Assembly (NCBI RefSeq): GCF_004137245.1
Contig: NZ_SDWS01000005.1
Coordinates: forward strand, 62,001 to 126,000
Reading direction: 5' to 3'
Length of the DNA: 64,000 nucleotides
From: Nocardioides glacieisoli
GTDB lineage: Bacteria; Actinomycetota; Actinomycetes; Propionibacteriales; Nocardioidaceae
The notes under the pieces were generated by a model that did not search any database, was not told where the DNA came from, and saw only the letters and a list, made by a program, of their open reading frames with translations. Position numbers and translations under genes: made by a program. Shown here piece by piece: positions 1-9,043 of this stretch; the stretch's first letter is position 1; each line of letters begins with the position of its first letter.

Positions 1-342
1 GGCGTCTACGGCACGATCCTGGCCGCGGTCTGCTGCCTCGCCGTCATGTTCCGCACCCGGCAGTACCGCACGGGCGCCGAGGTGCTGGCCGGCCTGACCT
101 CCGGCATCCTCGGACTGGTGTCGGTCGCGGTCTCGATGCTGCTCATCCACGAGGAGTGGCGGGCGGGTGCCGCGATCGGGCTCGCCGGCATCGGCGCGGT
201 GCTGCTCGCGCTGACGCTCGTGCCGGCGTCCGCCTCCGTGCGCCGGGGACGGATGGGCGACGTCGTCGAGACGATGACCCTGATCGCGCTGCTCCCGCTC
301 ATGGTGCTCGCCGCCGGCTTCGTGTCCGCGGTGGCGGGCTGA
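1..342 (+). CDS. eccD: EccD-like type VII secretion membrane protein, C-terminal end (partial)
   Basis: Only the last 113 residues are present; the reading frame is open from base 1, so the gene begins upstream of the window. The visible part is almost entirely hydrophobic, with about four membrane helices (near residues 2-16, 24-46, 55-75 and 90-112) separated by short Arg-rich loops. EccD is the 11-helix channel-like component of ESX/type VII secretion machines. The assignment rests mainly on context: eccB and a mycosin follow directly on the same strand. From this fragment alone it could only be called a polytopic membrane protein. Confidence 0.65.
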   Translation, partial: GVYGTILAAVCCLAVMFRTRQYRTGAEVLAGLTSGILGLVSVAVSMLLIHEEWRAGAAIGLAGIGAVLLALTLVPASASVRRGRMGDVVETMTLIALLPLMVLAAGFVSAVAG

Positions 343-353
343 GGAGCTGACGG

Positions 354-1781
354 GTGGCGACCAAGAAGGACCTCGTCGAGGCCCACGCGTTCAGCCGTCG
401 ACGGCTGGTGACGGCGTTCGTGTCCGGCGCTCCCGGCGGTCGCGAGGTCGAGCCCGTGCGTCCCGGCCGGGTGCTGATCGGTGGCGTCGCCCTCTCGGTG
501 CTGCTGCTCGCGGGCGCCGCGATCGCCGGCTTCCTGCTGGGACGCCCGCCGGCGCAGTGGCTCGAGCAGGGCAGCTTCATCATCTCCAAGGACACCGGCG
601 AGCAGTACGTCGTGATGGTCGGCGGTGACAACCCGCTCCTGCAGCGGGTGCCCAACTACGTCTCCGCCCAGCTGCTGCTGGCCGACGCCGAGCTGACCCC
701 CTTCACCGTGCGCGACAAGTACATCCGCACCGTCAGCCTCGGCGAGGACCTCGGCATCGAGGGCGCCCCCGCCGGCCTCCCGGCAGCGAGTGAGCTCGTC
801 GACGACGGCTGGACCGCCTGCACCGGCGACGGGCTCGGCATCAAGGTCGCCGTGCAGGAGACCCCGTCGGTCGAGGACCTGACGGGATCGGCGTTCCTCG
901 TCTCCAGCGAGGGCGAGCAGTGGCTCATCGCCACCGCTCCACCCGTGGGTGACCAGGAGGGCCGGGCCTGGCGCTTCGCGATGCCCGACGACGAGATCTC
1001 CGCCTCCACCGTCGGCAACCGGCTGCAGTTCGGCGCGACGCCGGTCGAGGTCGACGAGGACTGGCTCAACCTCTTCCCGACCGCGTCCGGCACCGACCTG
1101 GAGGAGGAGTCCTTCGGGGTCACCCGCACCGGCGAGCCGGTGGGCTACGGCGACACCCGCACCGATCTCTCGGAGTTCGCGATCGGCGACCTCCTGGTCT
1201 CCGCGTCCTCGGGTCGCTACTACCTCCTCGGCGACGACGCTCCCCAGCAGCTCTCGCCCTTCGCCGCCATGGTCTACACCGTCGTCGGCCGACCGGCCGT
1301 CGAGGTCCCCGACGACGTCAACGCCAGGTTCGACGACACCACGGTCCCGGACGAGTGGCCCACGAGCCTGCCGACCGCGGTCACCTCCGGGGCGATGTGC
1401 GCGGAGCTGCACCCCGGACCGGCGACCGCCGCGCGCGTCAGCCTGGCCACCAACCCGACCGGCGCCGCGGACCCCGCCGGGGAGGACCCGATCAGCCCCG
1501 GGCGCCACGACGTCGACGTCGAGCCCAGCCTCGGGGCCTACGTGCTGTCCGGCTCCGACGACGCGGCCACCGGCGGCACCCCCTACGTCGTCGACACCAA
1601 GGGCGAGAAGTACCTGCTGGGACCGCTGGTGCCGACCTACATCGGTTACGAGGACGTCGTACCTCCGCTGGTGCCGAGCACCTGGATGCGGTTCTTCGAC
1701 ACGGGCGTGCCCCTGACGACCAACAGTGCGCGCCGGGTGCCGGAGGACGCGCCACCGCCCGACTCGGACGAGGACGGCTAG
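354..1781 (+). CDS. eccB: Type VII secretion protein EccB
   Basis: A protein of 475 aa. A short cytoplasmic N-terminus (MATKKDLVEAHAFSRRRLV) of the kind typical of EccB precedes one membrane helix at about residues 41-65. A large extracytoplasmic domain fills the rest, with repeated 'YVVxxGxxYxLG'-like blocks. EccB is a core subunit of the ESX membrane complex that exports WXG100-type proteins. The start is a GTG at 354, 12 bases after the eccD stop. The stop codon shares its last base with the GTG start of mycP, so the two are translationally coupled. The family match is strong; which ESX type it belongs to cannot be told. Confidence 0.9.
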   Translation: MATKKDLVEAHAFSRRRLVTAFVSGAPGGREVEPVRPGRVLIGGVALSVLLLAGAAIAGFLLGRPPAQWLEQGSFIISKDTGEQYVVMVGGDNPLLQRVPNYVSAQLLLADAELTPFTVRDKYIRTVSLGEDLGIEGAPAGLPAASELVDDGWTACTGDGLGIKVAVQETPSVEDLTGSAFLVSSEGEQWLIATAPPVGDQEGRAWRFAMPDDEISASTVGNRLQFGATPVEVDEDWLNLFPTASGTDLEEESFGVTRTGEPVGYGDTRTDLSEFAIGDLLVSASSGRYYLLGDDAPQQLSPFAAMVYTVVGRPAVEVPDDVNARFDDTTVPDEWPTSLPTAVTSGAMCAELHPGPATAARVSLATNPTGAADPAGEDPISPGRHDVDVEPSLGAYVLSGSDDAATGGTPYVVDTKGEKYLLGPLVPTYIGYEDVVPPLVPSTWMRFFDTGVPLTTNSARRVPEDAPPPDSDEDG

Positions 1782-3019
1782 TGCACCGCGTCCGTACGAC
1801 GCTCGCGGCCGGGATCGTCGCGACCGCGATCGTGCCGGCGTGGGCGATGCCGGCGCACGCCGACCACGAGGCCCCCTGCTCGATCAGCGAGGTGCCGGGC
1901 TCGGAGCGCCTGGCCGACACGCACGAGGAGGACAACGCTGCCTTCGACCGGATGCACGTGGAGCGGGCCCAGGAGCTCGCCTCGGGCAAGAAGGTCAAGG
2001 TCGCCGTGATCGACAGCGGCATCGTGGGCGGCGAGGGAGGGGCGATCCCCTACGACGGCGCCACCATCCCCGGCGTGAACCCCGCCACCCGGCTGTCGGG
2101 CCACGGCACGATCGTGGCGAACCTGATCGCCGGCCCGCACGGCGTCGCGCCCGACGCGCAGGTCTTCGACGTCAAGGTCTACGACGCCGAGGTGGCCGAT
2201 CCCGCGCAGGGGGAGCGGGCGCTGTCGTCCGCCGGCATGGTCGCGGGCATCAACGAGGTGATCGAGGCCCACCGGCGCGAGCGCTTCGACGTCGTCAACA
2301 TCTCGCTGGCGGTGACCCAGCCCGATCCTGCGCTCGAGGACGCCGTCGCCCGGCTCGTCGCCCTCGACCTCGTCGTGGTCGCGGCCTCGGGCAACAAGGA
2401 GGAGGGTGACGCGTCCAGCGAGGACGGGTTCAGGGGCACGCCGGGCAACGACGCCGATGTCTGGCCGGCCGACTACCCGGGCGTGCTCGCGGTCAGCGCG
2501 ACGCCGCCCGACGGCGGCGACCCGAGCCAGTACGTCAGGCCCAACACGGACACCGACGTGGCGGCCCCGACGCTCGGCGCGATCTCGGTCAACGCGACCG
2601 GACAGGTGTGCGTCGTGCCGCAGGTCGCCACGTCCTGGGCGGCCGCCGAGGTCAGCGGGATCCTGGCGCTGCTGCGCGAGCGCTTCCCGCGCGAGACGCC
2701 GCGCCAGCTGGTCGCCCGGCTGGAGGCCACGACCGAGAGCGGTGGTGCGCGCGACCCGTGGACCGGGGCGGGCGTCGTCCAGGCGCACGACGCGCTGACG
2801 CGCCAGATCAGGCCCGATCGCCAAGGGCAGGTAGAGGCGACGGTGCAGGAGACGCGGGCCGATGCGCAGGCGCCTCCGGCGCCTCGGCCGGTCGACCTGT
2901 TCAGCACTCCCCGCGCGATCCTGCTGTGGTCGGGGCTGGTCGCCGGGTCGCTGCTCGCACTCGCCTTCATGCTGCGACCGCTCGTCCGCAGCTCCCGCCA
3001 TGATGGAATCGCCCCATGA
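1781..3019 (+). CDS. mycP: Mycosin (type VII secretion-associated subtilisin-like serine protease)
   Basis: A protein of 412 aa starting at GTG 1781; longer upstream starts would run inside eccB and are rejected because a clear signal peptide (about residues 1-27, ending near AHA) follows this GTG. A subtilase domain carries the catalytic triad Asp78 (VIDSG), His108 (SGHGT) and Ser285 (ATSWAAAEVSG), with oxyanion Asn205 (ASGN). A C-terminal membrane helix (about residues 380-402) ends in basic residues, the usual mycosin topology. Mycosins stabilise the ESX complex and process substrates outside the membrane. The stop overlaps the manC start as ATGA, an unexpected coupling of secretion and sugar-nucleotide genes. 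Confidence 0.92.
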   Translation: MHRVRTTLAAGIVATAIVPAWAMPAHADHEAPCSISEVPGSERLADTHEEDNAAFDRMHVERAQELASGKKVKVAVIDSGIVGGEGGAIPYDGATIPGVNPATRLSGHGTIVANLIAGPHGVAPDAQVFDVKVYDAEVADPAQGERALSSAGMVAGINEVIEAHRRERFDVVNISLAVTQPDPALEDAVARLVALDLVVVAASGNKEEGDASSEDGFRGTPGNDADVWPADYPGVLAVSATPPDGGDPSQYVRPNTDTDVAAPTLGAISVNATGQVCVVPQVATSWAAAEVSGILALLRERFPRETPRQLVARLEATTESGGARDPWTGAGVVQAHDALTRQIRPDRQGQVEATVQETRADAQAPPAPRPVDLFSTPRAILLWSGLVAGSLLALAFMLRPLVRSSRHDGIAP

Positions 3020-4083
3020 CTGACACGTCGGACGAGCCGGTCGCCGTCATCCTGGCCGGGGGCCAGGGTTCGCGCCTGTGGCCGATCAGCCGCGACCGCC
3101 GCCCCAAGCAGTTCCAGCCGGTCCTGGGTGGGCGTCCCCTGCTGACCGGCACCATCGAGCGGCTCAGCGAGATCGTCGACCCGTCCCGCATCCACGTCTC
3201 GACGCGCGCCCGCTTCGCCGAGGCGGCCCGCGCGACCCTCGGGCCGGTGCCTCCGGAGAACCTGATCCTGGAAGAGGATCCGGCCGGTCCGGCGACCGCG
3301 TTCGCGCTCGGCATCGCGACCCTCGAGCACCGCTACGGCAACGCGCCGGCGCTGATCGCCCCGTCCGACCACCTCATCACCGAGGACGAGGCGTTCAACC
3401 AGGCCTCGCGCGACATGCTCGCCCAGCTCGTCGAGAGCCCCGAGTCGATGGTGGTGCTCGGCGCCGAGCCGACCGGCTTCGACGGCAGCCTCGGCTACAT
3501 CCACACCGCGGGGGAGGGCGGCCCCGTCGAGGTGATCACCAGCTTCTTCGAGAAGCCCGACCCGGCGACGATCGACGAGATCGGCGACGCGGGCTCCCTC
3601 TACTGGAACACCGCCTGCTACGGCGTACGCGTCCAGCAGGCGTGCGACGCCTACCGGGCGGCGATGCCGATGGTCTTCGACGCCATCTCGCGGTTCACCG
3701 CCGACCGGCCCGACGTGAACGGCTACCGCGGAGCAGCCATCGGCGGCCACGAGCTCTACCCGCTGCTCGCCGCCGGGATGGAGTGCCTGGTCGTCCCGCG
3801 CCACCTCGGCTGGAGCGACATCGGCACCTGGAAGCGTCTCGAGCAGGTGCTCGCCGACGACGACGAGCACGCCATCGGCCCGGCCCTGCAGCTGGAGTGC
3901 GACGACGTCCTCGTCGCCAGCATGGACGGCCGGCCCGTCATCACCCTCGGCGCCACCGGCCTGGTCGTGGTGTCCCACGAGGACGCGGTCTACGTCCTCG
4001 ACAAGCGGAAGGCGATCGATCCCGCCGCGCTCGCGCACCTCCGTTCGCTGCTCGCGGCCACCAACCGCGAAGATCTCCTCTGA
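3016..4083 (+). CDS. manC: Mannose-1-phosphate guanylyltransferase
   Basis: A protein of 355 aa that makes GDP-mannose from mannose-1-phosphate and GTP. The N-terminal nucleotidyltransferase signature is complete (LAGGQGSRLWPISR followed by PKQF, about residues 14-34). The sugar-binding FFEKP motif and a WNT-type loop are also present. The length fits the single-domain GMP type, without the extra isomerase domain of bifunctional ManC/AlgA enzymes. It starts by ATGA overlap with mycP. GDP-mannose feeds mannosylated lipids, glycans and protein mannosylation in actinobacteria. Its downstream neighbour is another sugar-nucleotide enzyme. Confidence 0.92.
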   Translation: MTDTSDEPVAVILAGGQGSRLWPISRDRRPKQFQPVLGGRPLLTGTIERLSEIVDPSRIHVSTRARFAEAARATLGPVPPENLILEEDPAGPATAFALGIATLEHRYGNAPALIAPSDHLITEDEAFNQASRDMLAQLVESPESMVVLGAEPTGFDGSLGYIHTAGEGGPVEVITSFFEKPDPATIDEIGDAGSLYWNTACYGVRVQQACDAYRAAMPMVFDAISRFTADRPDVNGYRGAAIGGHELYPLLAAGMECLVVPRHLGWSDIGTWKRLEQVLADDDEHAIGPALQLECDDVLVASMDGRPVITLGATGLVVVSHEDAVYVLDKRKAIDPAALAHLRSLLAATNREDLL

Positions 4084-4142
4084 GCCGCGTCAGCGCGAGC
4101 TCTCCTCAGCCTCTCGACCCCTCGTAGAACCCGAAGGAACCC

Positions 4143-5444
4143 ATGTCCCACGAGAACAGCCAGCACATCGTCGTCGTCGGCACCAAGCCCGACATCATCA
4201 AGCAGGCGCCGATCTACCACGAGCTGCGTGAGCGGGGCCACGACGTGGTGCTGTGCCACACCGGCCAGCACTACGACCACAACCTGTCGCAGTCGATGCT
4301 CGACGAGTTCGGCGTCCGCGAGGACGTGAACCTCGAGGTGCGCGGCGGCGTCAACGACCTCGTCTCGGGCATCACCGCCAAGCTCGCGCTCTACCTGCGC
4401 GGCTTCGCCGAGCGCGGCGGGTTCCCCATCACGTACGTCCACGGTGACACCACGACCGCGATGGCCGGCGCCCTCGCCACCTTCGGCGAGCGCCAGGCGC
4501 TCGTCCACGTCGAGGCCGGCCTGCGCACCCTGTCGCCGAAGCCGGAGGTGCTGCGGGGCTGGCTGGAGCAGGGCGCCGACCTCGACTGGGCGGCATTCCG
4601 CGAGCAGTCGATCGACCGCACCAGCTGGTCGAAGGGCAGCCGCGAGCCGTCGCCCGAGCAGTTCAACACCCGCGTGGCCGACGCCGGCACCGACCTGCAC
4701 GCCGCCCCGGTCGAGCTCAACCGCGAGTTCCTGATCGAGGAGGGCTTCGCCCCGGCTGCCATCGACGTCGTCGGGAATTCGGTCGTCGACGCGCTCGCCC
4801 AGGCGGTCGCGGGCAGCGACAAGAACCAGGTGCTGCAGAAGTTCCCGCAGATGGGCGACGGCTCGTTCCTGCGGTTCTGCGTGCACCGTCGCGAGAACAC
4901 GACCAACCACTTCCGCTTCAACCTGCTGATGGACGCCATGGAGGCGCTGCTCGAGCAGGGCCACCACATCCTCTTCATCCGCCTCCTCGGCACCGAGGCC
5001 GCCATCGACAACTTCGGCCGTCGGCAGTGGCTCGAGGACCTCGAGGCGAGGTACGGCGACGCGCTGATCTCCACGCCCGTGTGGGACAGCTACCTCGACG
5101 TCGTCGCCGCCATGTCGATGTGCGCGGTGATCGTGACCGACTCCGGCAGCATCGTCGAGGAGGCCAACGTGCTCGAGGTGCCCTGCGTGACGCTCCGCTT
5201 CGGCTCCGACCGCTCCGAGACCTTCCTCGCCGGCAGCAACTTCCTCGCCCCGCCCATCGACAAGGCCCTGATGACCAGCGTCATCCACAACGTCTACGAG
5301 CACCGCAAGGAGCTGTCGTGGCACCGGGTCTACCCCGAGGGTGCCTCACGGATGCTCGTCGACGCGGTCGAGAAGCGCCTCGACGAGGGGAGCCTGCTGA
5401 TCTCCGAGGAGTGGCGCTACGGGCTCAAGGCCCAGCTGCGCTGA
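4143..5444 (+). CDS. UDP-N-acetylglucosamine 2-epimerase (non-hydrolysing), WecB-like with insertion
   Basis: A protein of 433 aa related to WecB/MnaA, which interconverts UDP-GlcNAc and UDP-ManNAc. Family landmarks are the N-terminal GTKPDIIKQAP block (residues 13-23), GDTTT at 101-105, HVEAGLRT at 122-129, the CVHRREN motif around His248 and the nucleotide-binding DSGSIVEEA segment. Two points differ from the usual enzymes: the first block has Lys-Pro-Asp where Arg-Pro-Glu is normal, and about 38 extra Trp/Asp-rich residues (roughly 131-168) sit between EAGLRT and the conserved PEQFNTR segment. A terminator hairpin follows at 5476-5514. Confidence 0.82.
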   Translation: MSHENSQHIVVVGTKPDIIKQAPIYHELRERGHDVVLCHTGQHYDHNLSQSMLDEFGVREDVNLEVRGGVNDLVSGITAKLALYLRGFAERGGFPITYVHGDTTTAMAGALATFGERQALVHVEAGLRTLSPKPEVLRGWLEQGADLDWAAFREQSIDRTSWSKGSREPSPEQFNTRVADAGTDLHAAPVELNREFLIEEGFAPAAIDVVGNSVVDALAQAVAGSDKNQVLQKFPQMGDGSFLRFCVHRRENTTNHFRFNLLMDAMEALLEQGHHILFIRLLGTEAAIDNFGRRQWLEDLEARYGDALISTPVWDSYLDVVAAMSMCAVIVTDSGSIVEEANVLEVPCVTLRFGSDRSETFLAGSNFLAPPIDKALMTSVIHNVYEHRKELSWHRVYPEGASRMLVDAVEKRLDEGSLLISEEWRYGLKAQLR

Positions 5445-5475
5445 GCGGCGTACGACCCTTCTTCCGAGGCGCACG

Positions 5476-5514
5476 ACGAAGGCCCCGCGTCCCTCAGGAC
5501 GGCGGGGCCTTCGT
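5476..5514 (+). terminator. Rho-independent-type terminator hairpin after the epimerase gene
   Basis: A perfect 13-bp GC-rich stem (5476-5488 with 5502-5514) and a 13-nt loop lie 32 bases after the stop codon. No long T-run follows, which is usual in high-GC actinobacteria. The hairpin also lies just past the 3' end of the minus-strand tRNA-Ser, so it may act on both strands. Confidence 0.75.
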
Positions 5515-5522
5515 GTGTGCGG

Positions 5523-5607
5523 CGGAGGTAGGGGGATTCGAACCCCCGAGGGCGTTAACCCAACCCGCTTTCCAAGCGAGCGCCATAGGCCACTAGGCGA
5601 TACCTCC
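5523..5607 (-). tRNA. tRNA-Ser (anticodon GGA)
   Basis: Read on the minus strand, the sequence folds into a full cloverleaf with a long class II variable arm. The acceptor stem GGAGGTA pairs with TACCTCC. The T-arm has GTTCGAATC. The anticodon stem-loop CTCGC-TTGGAAA-GCGGG gives anticodon GGA, reading UCC/UCU serine codons. The 3' CCA is not encoded. The discriminator base is G. Confidence 0.95.
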
Positions 5608-5710
5608 GCGGAGGACAGTACCGGTCGCCTCGGGGACCGGTGAAATCGACTGCGCCCGCCCTCGCAGGCCCTGGGTTTGGGGGCCGCATCGGCGCTCGCC
5701 TAGACTCCCG

Positions 5711-5801
5711 GGCAACCCCCCACGCGGCGTCACCTCGCCCAATCCCCCAGGGCCGGAAGGCAGCAAGGGCAAGTGAGCTCTGACGGGTGCGTGGGGGGCC
5801 T
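5711..5801 (+). ncRNA. ffs: Signal recognition particle RNA (4.5S, small bacterial type)
   Basis: The universally conserved SRP domain IV core is present around 5749-5770 (CAGGGCCGGAAGGCAGCA), with the GGAA tetraloop and the asymmetric loop that binds Ffh. The outer ends pair perfectly (5716-5725 with 5789-5798), closing one long hairpin of about 90 nt, the size of the short bacterial SRP RNA. It lies just upstream of dnaX, a common actinobacterial arrangement. The exact ends are estimated from the pairing. Confidence 0.9.
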
Positions 5802-5871
5802 CTTCATGTCTGGTTGATGAGTACGCACCGTGCCCTGTCCGCTGTGGGTGGCCCCGGTTAGGGTTCACGAC

Positions 5872-8013
5872 GTGGAGTCACCGCTCGCGCTCTATCGCCG
5901 CTACCGGCCCGATACCTTCATGGAGGTCATCGGGCAGGACCACGTGACCGAGCCGTTGCGCGCCGCCCTCGCGGCCAACCGGGTCAACCACGCCTATCTC
6001 TTCTCCGGCCCCCGCGGCTGCGGCAAGACCACCTCGGCCCGGATCCTGGCCCGCGCGCTCAACTGCGCGCAGGCGCCGATCTCCGACCCCTGCGGCGAGT
6101 GCGACAGCTGCCGCGACCTGGCCCGGGGCGGGCCCGGCTCGATCGACGTCATCGAGATCGACGCGGCCTCCCACGGCGGCGTCGACGACGCCCGCGACCT
6201 GCGCGAGAAGGCGTTCTTCGCGCCGGTGCGCGACCGCTACAAGGTCTACATCATCGACGAGGCCCACATGGTCACCACGCAGGGCTTCAACGCCCTGCTC
6301 AAGCTGGTCGAGGAGCCGCCGCCCCACCTGCGGTTCATCTTCGCCACGACCGAGCCCGACAAGGTGCTGCCGACCATCCGCTCGCGCACCCACCACTACC
6401 CGTTCCGGCTGATCCCGCCTCGTCTGCTCAGCGACTACCTCTCCCAGCTCGCGGGCGAGGAGGGCGTGGCCATCGAGCCGGCCGCGCTGCCCCTCGTCGT
6501 CCGAGCCGGGGCGGGGTCGGCGCGCGACTCGCTGTCCGTGCTCGACCAGCTGTTGGGCGGTGCCGGCGAGGCGGGCGTGACCCACAAGCTGGCCAGCGAC
6601 CTCCTCGGCTTCACCCCCGACACCCTGCTCGACGAGGTGGTCGAGGCGTTCGCGTCGCGCGACGGCGCAGCGGTGTTCTCCGTCGTCGACAAGGTCGTCG
6701 AGACCGGCCAGGACCCCCGCCGCTTCACCGAGGACCTGCTCCGCCGCCTGCGCGACCTCGTGATCGTCACGGCGGTCCCCGACGCCCCGGCCACCGGCCT
6801 CATCGACGTCCCCCAGGACGCCGGCGAGCGGCTCGTCGCCCAGGCGGCAAGGTTCGGCGCGATCGAGCTCAGCCGCGCCGCCGACATCGTCGCCGCCGGG
6901 CTCACCGAGATGCGCGGCGCCACCGCGCCGCGGCTGCTGCTGGAGCTTCTGTGCGCCCGCGTGCTCCTGCCCGGTGCCGACCACACCTCCGACGGCGTGA
7001 TGGCGCGGCTCGAGCGCCTCGAGCGCCGGCTCGACGTCACCGGCACGCCCGCTCCCACGTCGCCGGTCGCGGCCGCGCGGGCCGCCGCCGCTCCGACCGC
7101 TCCCGCTCCCTCCGCGCCGGTGGAGGCGCCCGCACCCGCCGCCCAGACGGCGCCGGCTCCTGCTGCCCCGACCCGCGACGAGCCCGCGCCACCGCCCCCG
7201 GTGCCGGCGCCCGCGGCGTCGCAGGACGGCCCGCCGCCGCCCCCGCCGATGCCGACGTCCGTCCCGGAGCCGGTCCCCTCCGTCCCTGACGCTGCGCCGA
7301 CCTCCACTCCTGCGCCGGCGCCCGCCTCCGACGAGCCCGTCGCCGAGCAGCCGGCCGGGCCGCAGGGCGGCCTCAGCCTCGTCGACGTACGCCGCCTGTG
7401 GCCCGACATCCTCGAGCAGACCAAGAACCGTCGCCGGCTCGCATGGATGGTGCTGTCCCAGCACGCCCACGTGGTCGACGTGAACGCCACCCGGCTGACG
7501 GTCGGCTTCGCCAACGCCGGTGCGCGCGACTCGTTCGTCAACGGCGGGTGCGACGAGATCCTCCGCCAGGCGTCGATCGACGTGGTCGGGATGGACTGGA
7601 AGGTCGAGTCGATCGTCGACCCGAGCGGCGCGTCGGCCCAGGCGCCCGTCGTGCACCAGGCGTCGACCGGTGCCCCCGCCGCGGAGCCCGCTCCCACCCA
7701 GGCCGCACCCGACGCCCCGCCGGACTGGGTGACGGGCGGACCGGCCCCGGCTGTCGAGGCTCCCAACGGTGAGCCCGTGCAGCCCCCGGCCCAGGCGGCG
7801 TCCCAGCCCCCGGTCTCCGCCGCCCCGGCGCGCGAGGCGCTCGAGGCCGCCCGCTCGGGCGGACCGGCAGAGCCGACCGAGCCGGTCCGATCGGCCGACG
7901 ACGACGTCGACCGCGACGACGACCGCGATGCCGAGTCGGCAGCGCTCGACACCGAGTCACTCCTCAGCCAGACGCTCGGCGCCCGGCTGATCGAGGAGAT
8001 CAGGAACGACTGA
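5872..8013 (+). CDS. dnaX: DNA polymerase III subunit gamma/tau
   Basis: A protein of 713 aa, the clamp-loader ATPase of the replicative polymerase. The GTG at 5872 is chosen because the family N-terminus (LALYRRYRP) begins right after it; an in-frame GTG at 5830 would add unrelated residues. Walker A is GPRGCGKT (46-53), the zinc-binding cysteines are 65, 74, 77 and 80, and Walker B is IIDEAH (127-132). The sensor segment ends in IRSRTHHYPFR. From about residue 395 the chain is Pro/Ala-rich and low in complexity, followed by a folded C-terminal tau-like domain (about 515-590) and another disordered tail. It starts 70 bases after the SRP RNA. Confidence 0.95.
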   Translation: MESPLALYRRYRPDTFMEVIGQDHVTEPLRAALAANRVNHAYLFSGPRGCGKTTSARILARALNCAQAPISDPCGECDSCRDLARGGPGSIDVIEIDAASHGGVDDARDLREKAFFAPVRDRYKVYIIDEAHMVTTQGFNALLKLVEEPPPHLRFIFATTEPDKVLPTIRSRTHHYPFRLIPPRLLSDYLSQLAGEEGVAIEPAALPLVVRAGAGSARDSLSVLDQLLGGAGEAGVTHKLASDLLGFTPDTLLDEVVEAFASRDGAAVFSVVDKVVETGQDPRRFTEDLLRRLRDLVIVTAVPDAPATGLIDVPQDAGERLVAQAARFGAIELSRAADIVAAGLTEMRGATAPRLLLELLCARVLLPGADHTSDGVMARLERLERRLDVTGTPAPTSPVAAARAAAAPTAPAPSAPVEAPAPAAQTAPAPAAPTRDEPAPPPPVPAPAASQDGPPPPPPMPTSVPEPVPSVPDAAPTSTPAPAPASDEPVAEQPAGPQGGLSLVDVRRLWPDILEQTKNRRRLAWMVLSQHAHVVDVNATRLTVGFANAGARDSFVNGGCDEILRQASIDVVGMDWKVESIVDPSGASAQAPVVHQASTGAPAAEPAPTQAAPDAPPDWVTGGPAPAVEAPNGEPVQPPAQAASQPPVSAAPAREALEAARSGGPAEPTEPVRSADDDVDRDDDRDAESAALDTESLLSQTLGARLIEEIRND

Positions 8014-8056
8014 TGAGCCCGTCCACCCTCTCCCTCACGTCCCACCTGGAGACCCG

Positions 8057-8437
8057 ATGACCCAGAACCCCTTCGACGCCCTCGGCGGCGGCTTCGACAT
8101 GAACGCCCTCCTCCAGCAGGCGCAGCAGATGCAGCAGCAGCTCGAGGAGGCGCAGGCCGCCCTGGCCAGGCAGACGGTCGACGGCACGATCGCCGGCGGC
8201 GCGGTCACCGTCACCGCCAACGGCGTGGGCGAGCTGGTCGGCGTGACCATCCGCGCGGGCGAGTTCGACGGCAGCGACCCCGACGACCTGTCGGACCTCT
8301 CCGACCTCATCGTCGCCGCCTACCGCGACGCTCGCGCCAAGTCCGAGGCGCTCGCCGGCGACTCGCTCGGCCCGCTGTCCGAGGGCCTCGGCGGCGGCGC
8401 CGGTGGCCTGGGCTTCCTACCGCCGTCCCTGGGCTGA
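8057..8437 (+). CDS. YbaB/EbfC family nucleoid-associated protein
   Basis: A protein of 126 aa. A Gln-rich coiled N-terminal helix (LLQQAQQMQQQLEEAQAAL) leads into the small beta-rich YbaB domain with the conserved G-x-V-x-V-x-x-N-G-x-G pattern. It ends in a Gly-rich tail (GGGAGGLGF). Family members bind DNA as dimers. The dnaX-ybaB-recR order is conserved across bacteria, supporting a role in replication or repair housekeeping. Confidence 0.92.
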   Translation: MTQNPFDALGGGFDMNALLQQAQQMQQQLEEAQAALARQTVDGTIAGGAVTVTANGVGELVGVTIRAGEFDGSDPDDLSDLSDLIVAAYRDARAKSEALAGDSLGPLSEGLGGGAGGLGFLPPSLG

Positions 8438-8446
8438 GGACCTCCT

Positions 8447-9043
8447 TTGTACGAAGGCGTCGTCCAGGACCTGATCGACGAGCTGGGCAGGCTGCCCGGC
8501 GTCGGTCCCAAGAGCGCGCAACGCATCGCTTTCCACCTGCTGCAGGCCGAGCCCGTCGACGTACGCCGGCTCGCCGACGTCCTGATCGAGGTCAAGGCCC
8601 GGGTGAAGTTCTGCTCGGTCTGCTTCAACGTCAGCGAGGACGAGCAGTGCCGGATCTGCCGCGACGAGCGGCGTGACCCGACCGTGCTGTGCGTGGTCGA
8701 GGAGTACAAGGACGTCGTCGCGATCGAGCGCACCCGCGAGTTCCGTGGGCGCTACCACGTGCTCGGCGGGGCCATCTCGCCGATCGACGGCATCGGCCCC
8801 GACCAGCTCCACGTCAAGGAGCTGATGCCGCGGCTGGCCGACGGCACCGTCACCGAAGTCATCCTCGCCACCGACCCCAACCTCGAGGGCGAGGCCACCG
8901 CGACCTACCTCACACGCCTGCTCCTCCCGATGGGGTTGCGTGTCACCCGCTTGGCGAGTGGACTGCCAGTGGGCGGTGACCTCGAGTACGCCGACGAGGT
9001 CACGCTCGGCCGTGCGTTCGCCGGAAGGAGATCAGCCCAATGA
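8447..9043 (+). CDS. recR: Recombination mediator protein RecR
   Basis: A protein of 198 aa that works with RecO/RecF to load RecA on gapped DNA. It has the helix-hairpin-helix [11 protein letters not shown] near residues 16-26. The zinc finger is CSVC...CRIC (about 54-69). A Toprim domain starts at [10 protein letters not shown] and ends with the Walker-B-like PNLEGEATA segment. The start is a TTG at 8447, with a CCTCCT/GAGGACC context just before it and no better alternative. The stop overlaps the next ORF as ATGA. Confidence 0.95.
   Translation: MYEGVVQDLIDELGRLPGVGPKSAQRIAFHLLQAEPVDVRRLADVLIEVKARVKFCSVCFNVSEDEQCRICRDERRDPTVLCVVEEYKDVVAIERTREFRGRYHVLGGAISPIDGIGPDQLHVKELMPRLADGTVTEVILATDPNLEGEATATYLTRLLLPMGLRVTRLASGLPVGGDLEYADEVTLGRAFAGRRSAQ

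Noticed and set aside
3990..5324. Minus-strand open frame of about 444 codons
   Set aside because: Antisense to the 2-epimerase gene; low-complexity Asp/Val/Leu/Gly content typical of a shadow.
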